Position numbers and translations under genes: made by a program
Notes under the pieces: model-generated
What the model saw: the letters and a program-made list of their open reading frames with translations, nothing else
Told to the model about the DNA's origin: nothing
The model's database searches: none
Shown here: positions 57,363-64,000 of the stretch, in pieces
Layout: every line of letters starts with the position of its first letter
How positions within the stretch are numbered: the first letter of the stretch is position 1
Origin: Streptomyces phaeofaciens
GTDB taxonomy: Bacteria; Actinomycetota; Actinomycetes; Streptomycetales; Streptomycetaceae
DNA length: 64,000 bases
Reading direction: 5' to 3'
Assembly (NCBI RefSeq): GCF_014648915.1
Contig: NZ_BMSA01000031.1
Location: 1-64,000 of the forward strand

Positions 57363-57544
57363 GTGGGCTATTCTGCTGGGCAGAGGACTCGGGCAGCGTT
57401 GCCCCCGGGTCCTTTTGTGCTTTCGGAAGCGTTGTATACGAAGCGGGAAACTCCAGGTGACCGCCGGTGTACGGGCCCCGGGAACGCAGCGCAGTGCCGC
57501 AGTGCCGCAAACGTCCTCGCAGGGACCGAGGAGGAACCAGACGT

Positions 57545-58324
57545 ATGAGTTCTCTGCTGCTCCTGACCAACGCTCTCCAGCCGTCGACGGAGGTGCTTCC
57601 GGCCCTCGGCCTGCTGCTGCACAACGTGCGCGTGGCTCCGGCCGAAGGCCCCGCCCTCGTCGACACCCCGGGCGCCGACGTCATCCTGATCGACGGCCGC
57701 CGCGACCTTCCCCAGGTGCGCAGCCTGTGCCAGCTGCTGCGCTCGACCGGCCCCGGCTGTCCGCTCATCCTGGTCGTGACCGAGGGCGGCCTCGCGGCCG
57801 TCACCGCCGACTGGGGCATCGACGACGTGCTGCTCGACACCGCCGGTCCGGCGGAGGTCGAGGCCCGGCTGCGGCTGGCCATGGGCCGGCAGCAGATCGT
57901 CAACGACGACTCCCCCATGGAGATCCGCAACGGCGACCTCTCGGTCGACGAGGCGACCTACTCCGCGAAGCTCAAGGGCCGGGTCCTCGACCTGACCTTC
58001 AAGGAGTTCGAGCTCCTGAAATACCTGGCCCAGCACCCGGGCCGGGTCTTCACCCGCGCCCAGCTCCTCCAGGAGGTCTGGGGCTACGACTACTTCGGCG
58101 GCACCCGCACCGTCGACGTGCACGTACGGCGGCTGCGGGCCAAGCTCGGCCCGGAGCACGAGTCGCTGATCGGGACCGTCCGGAACGTGGGTTATCGATT
58201 CGTTACGCCCGAGAAGGCGGACCGCGGCGGTGACGAGGCCAAGGCCAAGATGGACCGGGCAAACACGGAGGATGCGGACAACGCGGCCACCGTGGGTGCC
58301 GAAGAGGTCGCGGCGGAGGCGTAG
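57545..58324 (+). CDS. glnR: GlnR, global nitrogen regulator
   Basis: This 259-residue OmpR-family regulator of nitrogen assimilation controls glnA, amtB and nas genes in Streptomyces. The receiver-like domain (about 1-115; [28 protein letters not shown]) has Asp50 in VILIDGRRD but lacks the usual acidic pocket, as is typical of GlnR. The winged helix (about 135-225) contains [53 protein letters not shown] basic/acidic low-complexity tail follows. ATG 57545 follows GAGGAGGAACCAGACGT. It is orphan, with no kinase gene adjacent. Confidence 0.95.
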   Translation: MSSLLLLTNALQPSTEVLPALGLLLHNVRVAPAEGPALVDTPGADVILIDGRRDLPQVRSLCQLLRSTGPGCPLILVVTEGGLAAVTADWGIDDVLLDTAGPAEVEARLRLAMGRQQIVNDDSPMEIRNGDLSVDEATYSAKLKGRVLDLTFKEFELLKYLAQHPGRVFTRAQLLQEVWGYDYFGGTRTVDVHVRRLRAKLGPEHESLIGTVRNVGYRFVTPEKADRGGDEAKAKMDRANTEDADNAATVGAEEVAAEA

Positions 58325-58441
58325 TACCCGCCGGTACCCGACGGCAACGCCGTGGCACCCGCTCAGGGGAGGCATCGCTTCCGCACAGGGAAGCTCCTGT
58401 ACGCCCTGCCCAGAGCGGGTCCATCCGCGTAGACTCCGCGC

Positions 58442-59464
58442 GTGGCCAAGGTGACTCGCGATGACGTAGCTCGGCTGGCGGGGACATCCACCGCCGTAGT
58501 CAGCTATGTCATCAACAACGGACCCCGGCCGGTCGCACCGGCCACGCGCGAGCGTGTCCTCGCGGCGATCAAGGAACTGGGGTACCGACCGGACCGGGTC
58601 GCCCAGGCGATGGCGTCGCGGCGCACCGATCTCATAGGCCTGATCGTCCCGGACGCCCGCCAGCCCTTCTTCGGGGAGATGGCGCACGCCGTCGAACAGG
58701 CCGCGTCCGAGCGCGGAAAGATGGTGCTGGTCGGCAACTCCGACTACATCGGCGAGCGCGAGGTCCACTATCTGCGGGCGTTCCTCGGCATGCGGGTCTC
58801 CGGCCTCATCCTCGTCAGCCACGCGCTGAACGACCTGGCCGCCGCCGAGATCGAGGCCTGGGACGCCCGGGTGGTGCTGCTGCACGAGCGGCCCGAGGCC
58901 ATCGACGACGTCGCCGTCGTCACGGACGACCTGGGCGGCGCCCAGCTCGCCGTCCGCCACCTCCTGGAACACGGCTACGAATACGTCGCCTGCATGGGCG
59001 GCACCGCCGACACCCCCTCCGTCGGCGACCCGGTCTCCGACCACGTCGAGGGCTGGCGGCGCGCGATGGCCGAGGCCGGCCTGAGCACCGAGGGCCGGCT
59101 GTTCGAGGCGCCGTACAACCGCTACGACGCCTACCGGGTCGCCCTCGACCTGCTGGCGGGCCCCGACCGGCCGCCCGCGATCTTCTGCTCCACCGACGAC
59201 CAGGCGATCGGCCTGCTGCGCGCGGCGCGCGAGCTGCGCATCGACGTGCCGGGCGAGCTGGCGGTCATCGGCTTCGACGACATCAAGGAAGCGGGCCTCG
59301 CCGACCCCCGGCTGACAACGATCGCATCGGACCGCTCGGCGATGGCCCGCGCGGCGGTGGATCTGGTGCTGGACGACGGCGTGCGGGTCACCGGCTCGCG
59401 CCGCGAGCGGCTGAAGGTGTTCCCCTCGCGCCTGGTGGTGCGGCACTCCTGTGGCTGTGCGTAA
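58442..59464 (+). CDS. LacI-family transcriptional regulator
   Basis: This 340-residue regulator has an N-terminal helix-turn-helix and hinge (about 2-60; [58 protein letters not shown]). The periplasmic-binding-like sensing domain (about 62-340) contains [23 protein letters not shown] and [28 protein letters not shown]. It is expected to respond to a sugar or nucleoside. GTG 58442 starts with typical [10 protein letters not shown]. It lies between glnR and the protease gene, not near transport genes. Confidence 0.93.
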   Translation: MAKVTRDDVARLAGTSTAVVSYVINNGPRPVAPATRERVLAAIKELGYRPDRVAQAMASRRTDLIGLIVPDARQPFFGEMAHAVEQAASERGKMVLVGNSDYIGEREVHYLRAFLGMRVSGLILVSHALNDLAAAEIEAWDARVVLLHERPEAIDDVAVVTDDLGGAQLAVRHLLEHGYEYVACMGGTADTPSVGDPVSDHVEGWRRAMAEAGLSTEGRLFEAPYNRYDAYRVALDLLAGPDRPPAIFCSTDDQAIGLLRAARELRIDVPGELAVIGFDDIKEAGLADPRLTTIASDRSAMARAAVDLVLDDGVRVTGSRRERLKVFPSRLVVRHSCGCA

Positions 59465-59606
59465 CCGTTCGGAAGGGTCCATGAACCTTCTCTGAGAGAC
59501 CACGCCGAGCTGCGAGGACCGTCTTTATATCGGGCATACGAGGTTCTGGCGGGCTTCTCAGGGAGCACTCAGGGAGCTCTCATGGTCGGCGTCCAAGCTT
59601 CTTGGC

Positions 59607-60815
59607 ATGACCGAGAGCTTCCGCCGCAGCGGCGAGTACGAGAACCACGAGAACCCGTACCAGGGCGCCCAGCAGCACGCTTCCACCCCGGTGAACCCGG
59701 AGTGGCCGCCCCCGCCGGCGTACGAGCCGGTCACCCCCCAGCCGGTCCGGCAGCAGTCGACGCAGCAGCCCTTCCCGCAGCAGCCGATACCGCACACGGC
59801 GCAGCAGCCGGCCGTCGAGCCCACCGCGGTGTGGCAGGCGCACCCGGCGCCGGCGGCCGGCGGCGCCGGGGACGGCATCGGCGGCGGGACCGCTCTCCTC
59901 ACCGCCGTGGCCCCGGAGCCCGCGCCCGGGAAGAAGAAGCGCACCAAGGGCCCGCTCGCGCTGCTGGCCGCCGTGGCGATCGTCGCCGCGGCCATCGGCG
60001 GCGGCACGGCCTACGGCATCCAGGAGCTGACCGGCAAGAACGAGGTGGTCTCCTCCTCCACCACGACCAGCGTGGTGCCGTCCAGCAAGACCGGTGACGT
60101 GGCCACGATCGCCGCGGCGGTCAGCCCGAGCGTCGTCGAGGTCAGCGCCACGCTCAGCAACGGCTCCTCCACCGGCTCCGGTGTGATCATCACCAGCGGC
60201 GGCGAGATCATCACCAACAACCACGTCATCTCCGGCGCCTCCTCGATCAAGGTGACGACCAGCGACGGCAAGTCGTACACCGCGCAGGTCGTCGGCACGG
60301 ACAGCAAGAAGGACCTCGCGCTGATCAAGCTGGAGAACGCCTCCGGCCTGAAGGCGGCCACCCTCGGCAACTCCGACGGCGTCCAGGTCGGTGACACCGT
60401 CGTCGCCATCGGCTCCCCCGAAGGCCTCACCGGCACCGTGACCAGCGGCATCGTCTCCGCCCTCGACCGGGACGTGACCGTGTCCACCGACGAGGGCCAG
60501 CAGCAGCAACAGCAACAGCAGGGCGGAAGCGGCGGCTGGCCGTTCGAGTTCGGCGGCCAGCAGTTCAACGGCGACACCGGCACCTCGACCACCACCTACA
60601 AGGCGCTCCAGACCGACGCGTCCCTCAACCCCGGCAACTCCGGCGGCGCGCTCATCGACGCGGGCGGCAACATCATCGGCATCAACTCCGCGATGTACTC
60701 GGCCGCCTCCGACTCGTCCTCGGACGCCGGCAGCGTCGGCCTCGGCTTCGCCATCCCGATCAACACCGTCAAGTCCGACCTGGCCACCTTGCGGGCCGGC
60801 GGCTCCGACAGCTGA
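59607..60815 (+). CDS. Membrane-anchored HtrA/DegP-type serine protease
   Basis: This 402-residue protein has a Pro/Gln-rich cytoplasmic start (1-110), a signal-anchor helix (about 115-140; ALLAAVAIVAAAIGGGTAYGI) and a trypsin-like domain with catalytic His206 (TNNHV), Asp236 (KKDLAL) and Ser344 (PGNSGG). A Gln/Gly-rich insertion is at about 297-320. Unlike HtrA of enterics, there is no PDZ domain: the protein ends soon after the active site at 402. ATG 59607 is used. It lies upstream of a small gene and a two-component pair likely involved in its control. Confidence 0.9.
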   Translation: MTESFRRSGEYENHENPYQGAQQHASTPVNPEWPPPPAYEPVTPQPVRQQSTQQPFPQQPIPHTAQQPAVEPTAVWQAHPAPAAGGAGDGIGGGTALLTAVAPEPAPGKKKRTKGPLALLAAVAIVAAAIGGGTAYGIQELTGKNEVVSSSTTTSVVPSSKTGDVATIAAAVSPSVVEVSATLSNGSSTGSGVIITSGGEIITNNHVISGASSIKVTTSDGKSYTAQVVGTDSKKDLALIKLENASGLKAATLGNSDGVQVGDTVVAIGSPEGLTGTVTSGIVSALDRDVTVSTDEGQQQQQQQQGGSGGWPFEFGGQQFNGDTGTSTTTYKALQTDASLNPGNSGGALIDAGGNIIGINSAMYSAASDSSSDAGSVGLGFAIPINTVKSDLATLRAGGSDS

Positions 60816-60844
60816 ACATCCACCGGCGAACAGGGGAGCACGTC

Positions 60845-61054
60845 ATGATCAAGCAGGTTTCGCACTCCGTGACCGGCGTCGGCGCGGCCGACCTCGGCCT
60901 GGCCCTCGGCGTGGCGTACGAGCTGCACGCTCCGGTGACCTCGGCCCGCGCACCCGAGGTGGCCGCACCCCAGATGATGGGCCTGCGCACCGGCACGGCC
61001 CGCCCGCACCGCCGCAAGGTCCCGCTGAACCGCCTCACCGCGATGCGCGGCTGA
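60845..61054 (+). CDS. Small hypothetical protein between protease and response regulator
   Basis: This 69-residue protein starts MIKQVSHSVTGVGAADLGLAL. It has a mildly hydrophobic first half (LGLALGVAYELHAPVTS) and a basic Arg/Lys-rich end (RPHRRKVPLNRLTAMRG). ATG 60845 has GGGGAGCACGTC upstream. It lies 29 bases after the protease stop and 105 bases before the response-regulator start. No function is recognised. Confidence 0.55.
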   Translation: MIKQVSHSVTGVGAADLGLALGVAYELHAPVTSARAPEVAAPQMMGLRTGTARPHRRKVPLNRLTAMRG

Positions 61055-61159
61055 TCTCACCCAGCTCGTCCGTACGCGCCCGCCGGGAACCGTGCGAGGC
61101 TGAAGGCGGTCACCCGACCGCAGCCTCCGCCGTCCCACCGCACCCGAGGAATCCACGCC

Positions 61160-61897
61160 ATGAGCACCGCCGAAGGCGACCGTGACACCCAGCGCATCCT
61201 GATCGTCGACGACGAGCCGGCGGTGCGCGAAGCCCTCCAGCGCAGCCTCGCCTTCGAGGGCTACGACACGGAGGTCGCGGTCGACGGTGCCGACGCCCTG
61301 GAGAAGGCGACGGCCTACCACCCCGACCTGGTGGTCCTGGACATCCAGATGCCCCGCATGGACGGCCTCACCGCCGCGCGCCGCATCCGCGGGGCGGGCG
61401 ACACCACGCCGATCCTGATGCTGACGGCCCGTGACACGGTCGGCGACCGGGTCACCGGGCTCGACGCGGGCGCCGACGACTACCTGGTCAAGCCCTTCGA
61501 ACTGGACGAGCTGTTCGCCCGGGTCCGCGCGCTGCTCCGGCGCAGCTCCTACGCGGCGGCGGCCGGGGCGGCGGCGGTGGAGGAGGACGAGGCGCTCACC
61601 TTCGCCGACCTGCGGATGGACCTGGCGACCCGGGAGGTGACACGCGGCGGGCGCCCGGTGGAGCTGACCCGCACGGAGTTCACCCTCCTGGAGATGTTCA
61701 TGGCCCACCCCCGCCAGGTGCTGACCCGTGAGCAGATCCTGAAGGCGGTCTGGGGCTTCGACTTCGAGCCGTCGTCGAACTCGCTGGACGTCTACGTGAT
61801 GTACCTGCGGCGCAAGACCGAGGCGGGCGGCGAACCGCGCCTCGTGCACACGGTGCGGGGCGTGGGGTATGTGCTGCGGCAGGGCGGCGCGGAGTGA
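61160..61897 (+). CDS. OmpR-family response regulator
   Basis: This 245-residue regulator has a receiver domain with acidic pair near 17-18 (LIVDDEP), phospho-acceptor Asp61 in [12 protein letters not shown] and Lys111 in DDYLVKPF. A short Ala-rich linker leads to the winged helix (about 150-245; [49 protein letters not shown]). ATG 61160 is used. It overlaps its kinase gene by four bases (GTGA). Its target probably includes the adjacent protease gene. Confidence 0.92.
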   Translation: MSTAEGDRDTQRILIVDDEPAVREALQRSLAFEGYDTEVAVDGADALEKATAYHPDLVVLDIQMPRMDGLTAARRIRGAGDTTPILMLTARDTVGDRVTGLDAGADDYLVKPFELDELFARVRALLRRSSYAAAAGAAAVEEDEALTFADLRMDLATREVTRGGRPVELTRTEFTLLEMFMAHPRQVLTREQILKAVWGFDFEPSSNSLDVYVMYLRRKTEAGGEPRLVHTVRGVGYVLRQGGAE

Positions 61898-63393
61898 GCA
61901 GGCTCGGCCGGCGGTTCCGGACGCTGCCGATCAGGGCACGGCTGTCGATGCTCGTCGCTGCCGCTGTGGCTTTCGCGGTGGCGGCGGTTTCGGTGACGTG
62001 TTGGTTCATCGTGCAGGGGAAGCTGTACGAGCAGGTCAACGCGGACCTCGAGAAGATGTCGCAGCCGCAGCGCTACGACCGGGTCGTGGCGCTCCTCGAC
62101 GCCTGCCCCCAGAAGGTCCAGAACGATCAGTCGGACCAGTCCGGCCAGGCGGGCTTCGGCGACCTGCGCACCCAGAACGTCTACCTCCAGCTGGTCAAGG
62201 CGGACGGCACGCCCTGTGTCTCGTCGGACTCGGCGGGCACGGTCAAGGTCGCCGGTGCCGACAAGAACGTCATCAAGAACGCGAACAGCAGCAAGAGAAT
62301 CGTCGACCGAGGCATCACCCGCAACGGCACCGACACCGACGGCAACGCCGTACGGGTGCTCACCGTGCCCCTGGTGGTCAGCCAGGGCATGGGCAGCCCG
62401 CCGCAGCTCTACCCCGACACCGCACTGCTCATCGCGGTCCCCCTCAAGAACACCCAGTCCACCCTCAACGACCTCGCCCTCATCCTCCTCCTCGTCTCCG
62501 GTATCGGTGTCCTCGGTGCGGGTGCCGCCGGCCTGGCGGTGGCGCGTGCCGGGCTGCGGCCCGTCGACAAGCTGACCGAGGCGGTCGAGCATGTGGCCCG
62601 GACGGAGGACCTCCGCATACGGATCCCCGTGGAGGAGGACTCCGAGGACGAGATCGCCCGCCTCTCCCGTTCCTTCAACTCGATGACCGCCTCCCTGGCC
62701 AACTCCCGCGAGTTGCAGCAGCAGCTGATCGCCGACGCCGGGCACGAACTCCGTACGCCCCTCACCTCGCTGCGGACGAACATCGAGCTGCTCACCCGGA
62801 GCGAGGAGACGGGCCGGCCGATCCCGGAGGCGGACCGCAAGGCGCTGCTCGCGTCGGTGAAGGCACAGATGACAGAGCTGGCGTCGCTCATCGGCGACCT
62901 TCAGGAGCTGTCCCGCTCGGAGGGCCAGCGCGGTGAACGCGTGCAGGTGGTCTCCCTGGAGGACACCGTCGAGTCGGCCCTGCGCCGGGCCCGGCTGCGC
63001 GGCCCGGAGCTGACCATCACCGCCGACGTCGAGCCCTGGTTCACCCGGGCGGAGCCGGCCGCGCTGGAGCGCGCGGTGGTCAACATCCTGGACAACGCGG
63101 TGAAGTTCAGTCCCGAGGGCGGCGCGATCGACGTGCGGCTGAGCGGTGGCGTGCTGACCGTGCGCGATCACGGCCCCGGTATCCCCGAGGACGAACTCCC
63201 GCATGTCTTCGACCGGTTCTGGCGCTCGCCGAGCGCCCGCGCCCTCCCCGGGTCCGGTCTCGGTCTGTCGATCGTCGCCCGGACCGTGGAGCAGGCCGGC
63301 GGCCGGATCACCCTGGCCCGCGCGAACGGCGGCGGCACGGTGGCGACCGTACGGCTGCCGGGGGCTCCGACGCCTCCGCCCGAGACGCCGTAG
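61894..63393 (+). CDS. Sensor histidine kinase
   Basis: This 499-residue kinase has two membrane helices (about 18-40 and 190-215) flanking an extracytoplasmic sensing domain of about 150 residues, followed by HAMP. HisKA has phospho-acceptor His in [20 protein letters not shown], and HATPase_c has the N box [15 protein letters not shown]1 DHGPGIPE and G2 GSGLGLSIV. The extracellular domain has two Cys that could pair. The signal is unknown. It overlaps the response regulator gene, with which it is co-translated. Confidence 0.92.
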   Translation: MSRLGRRFRTLPIRARLSMLVAAAVAFAVAAVSVTCWFIVQGKLYEQVNADLEKMSQPQRYDRVVALLDACPQKVQNDQSDQSGQAGFGDLRTQNVYLQLVKADGTPCVSSDSAGTVKVAGADKNVIKNANSSKRIVDRGITRNGTDTDGNAVRVLTVPLVVSQGMGSPPQLYPDTALLIAVPLKNTQSTLNDLALILLLVSGIGVLGAGAAGLAVARAGLRPVDKLTEAVEHVARTEDLRIRIPVEEDSEDEIARLSRSFNSMTASLANSRELQQQLIADAGHELRTPLTSLRTNIELLTRSEETGRPIPEADRKALLASVKAQMTELASLIGDLQELSRSEGQRGERVQVVSLEDTVESALRRARLRGPELTITADVEPWFTRAEPAALERAVVNILDNAVKFSPEGGAIDVRLSGGVLTVRDHGPGIPEDELPHVFDRFWRSPSARALPGSGLGLSIVARTVEQAGGRITLARANGGGTVATVRLPGAPTPPPETP

Positions 63394-63409
63394 GGGATCC
63401 CGGCAACCT

Positions 63410-63477
63410 TTCCGTTCCGTGCGGCGACCATCCCGTGACCCGCACCCCCCACGGGTGGTCCCCTCCACGGAACGGAA
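63410..63477. promoter_or_regulatory. Long inverted repeat ahead of pectate lyase
   Basis: Perfect 12-base arms TTCCGTTCCGTG (63410) and CACGGAACGGAA (63466) enclose an inner stem GACCATCCCGTG / CACGGGTGGTC. The whole 68-base structure lies between the kinase stop and the lyase start. It could be the kinase's terminator or an operator. Confidence 0.6.
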
Positions 63478-63485
63478 CCTCATCG

Positions 63486-64000
63486 ATGAGCGACATCGCC
63501 CGCACGTCCCGGCCCCGGCACCGCAGGCGCAGAACCGCGCTCGTGGTCGGCGTACCGCTGGCCCTGACGGCCGCCGGTGCGCTGGCCTACGGGTCGGTGT
63601 TCGGGATCGGCACGCAGGAGAGCGCCTCCGCGGCCACCGCCGCCCCCGCCTGGGCGACCGCCACCGCCGACGGCTTCGCCTCGGTCGACGCGCTGGGGCA
63701 GAAGGGGACGTACGGCGGCCGGGACGGCGCGACCGTGACGGTGCGGACGCTCGCCGATCTGGAGAAGTACGCGACCGCCGACGAGCCGTACGTCATCGTC
63801 GTCGCCGGGACGATCACCATGGATCCGGTCGGCAAGGAGATCAAGGTCCGGTCGGACAAGACGATCATCGGTTCCGGGACATCGGGGCACATCGTCGGGG
63901 GCGGCTTCTTCCTCGGGCAGGGCGTCCACAACGTGATCATCCGGAACCTGACCATCCGGGACGCGTACCAGGGCGTCTGGAACGACAAGGACCACGACTT
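63486..64000 (+). CDS. Secreted pectate lyase, start of gene (cut by window end)
   Basis: At least 171 residues are visible, with no stop in the window. A twin-Arg-like N-terminus (RPRHRRRRTALVVG) and signal peptide precede a mature part that begins DGFASVDALGQKGTYGGRDG. The beta-helix repeats of polysaccharide lyase family 1 follow (VVAGTITMDPVGKEIKVRSDKTIIGSGTSGHIVGGGFFLG, NVIIRNLTIRDAYQGVWNDKDHD). ATG 63486 is the first in frame after the inverted repeat. The enzyme cleaves pectate by beta-elimination; calcium and catalytic Arg sites would be further downstream. Confidence 0.88.
   Translation, partial: MSDIARTSRPRHRRRRTALVVGVPLALTAAGALAYGSVFGIGTQESASAATAAPAWATATADGFASVDALGQKGTYGGRDGATVTVRTLADLEKYATADEPYVIVVAGTITMDPVGKEIKVRSDKTIIGSGTSGHIVGGGFFLGQGVHNVIIRNLTIRDAYQGVWNDKDHD

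Overview
The window is chromosomal DNA of a Streptomyces. Support for this comes from the very high GC, GTG starts, many short or leaderless 5' ends, and a set of streptomycete markers: msiK, phoR-phoP/phoU, mycothiol mshA, nur, the dev locus, rsiG and glnR. The gene order from msiK (left) to a sensor kinase/protease cluster (right) matches, as I remember it, the core block from about SCO4240 down to about SCO4155 of S. coelicolor. I could not run a search to confirm this.

Layout. (1) 1-1669: the right end of an integrative element (xis, intact tyrosine integrase, arm-like repeats) abutting tRNA-Thr(TGT). (2) 1.8-11.2 kb: sugar-ABC ATPase msiK with a dre-like site, a nucleotidyltransferase, a DoxX membrane protein, rlmB, cysS, ispF-ispD and carD. 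(3) 11.9-16.6 kb: a lipoprotein, phoP/phoR facing phoU across a PHO box, and a 52-residue peptide with seven Cys at its C-terminus. (4) 16.8-18.9 kb: a decayed integrative element of about 2 kb in the 3' end of phosphoglycerate mutase. It has a 19-bp core duplication, an integrase stub, a YozE-like gene, a DUF4232 gene and facing TTGTC repeats. (5) 18.9-37 kb: gpm, an MFS pump, a DUF2000/AraC pair, mshA-ybjN, a methyltransferase, an NlpC/P60 hydrolase, a PP2C phosphatase with a receiver domain, an HBHA-like protein and XRE regulator, HxlR/imine reductase, a HelD/HelR-like helicase and TetR/quinone oxidoreductase.

(6) 37-43.9 kb: the dev locus, the most interesting part of the window. Three paralogous GntR regulators (devA, devE and a third) lie on the minus strand. 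Two of them face a divergently transcribed gene for a 60-64 residue two-helix membrane protein. The two membrane proteins are paralogous to each other and have not, to my knowledge, been described. devB (HAD phosphatase-like) and a protein with two aminoglycoside-phosphotransferase-fold kinase domains complete the locus. devA and devE share duplicated promoter regions built around related inverted repeats, and the region facing devE carries a 14-bp tandem repeat and no recognisable small gene.

(7) 43.9-54.8 kb: an Eis-like acetyltransferase, rsiG (c-di-GMP-sensing anti-sigma factor of WhiG), dtd, ygfZ-like, nur, nitrobindin, a 32-residue membrane peptide, three overlapping membrane-anchored proteins, DUF1416 and a thiosulfate sulfurtransferase with a Cys-containing leader peptide. 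(8) 55-64 kb: a membrane protein/MoaD-like/hydrolase operon, glnR, a LacI regulator, a membrane-anchored HtrA-type protease, an OmpR/kinase pair and the start of a pectate lyase.

Together the genes cover nutrient control (PhoP, GlnR, Nur, MsiK), developmental control (DevA/B/E, RsiG), redox and sulfur chemistry (MshA, sulfurtransferase) and two sites of mobile-element insertion, one apparently functional and one decayed.
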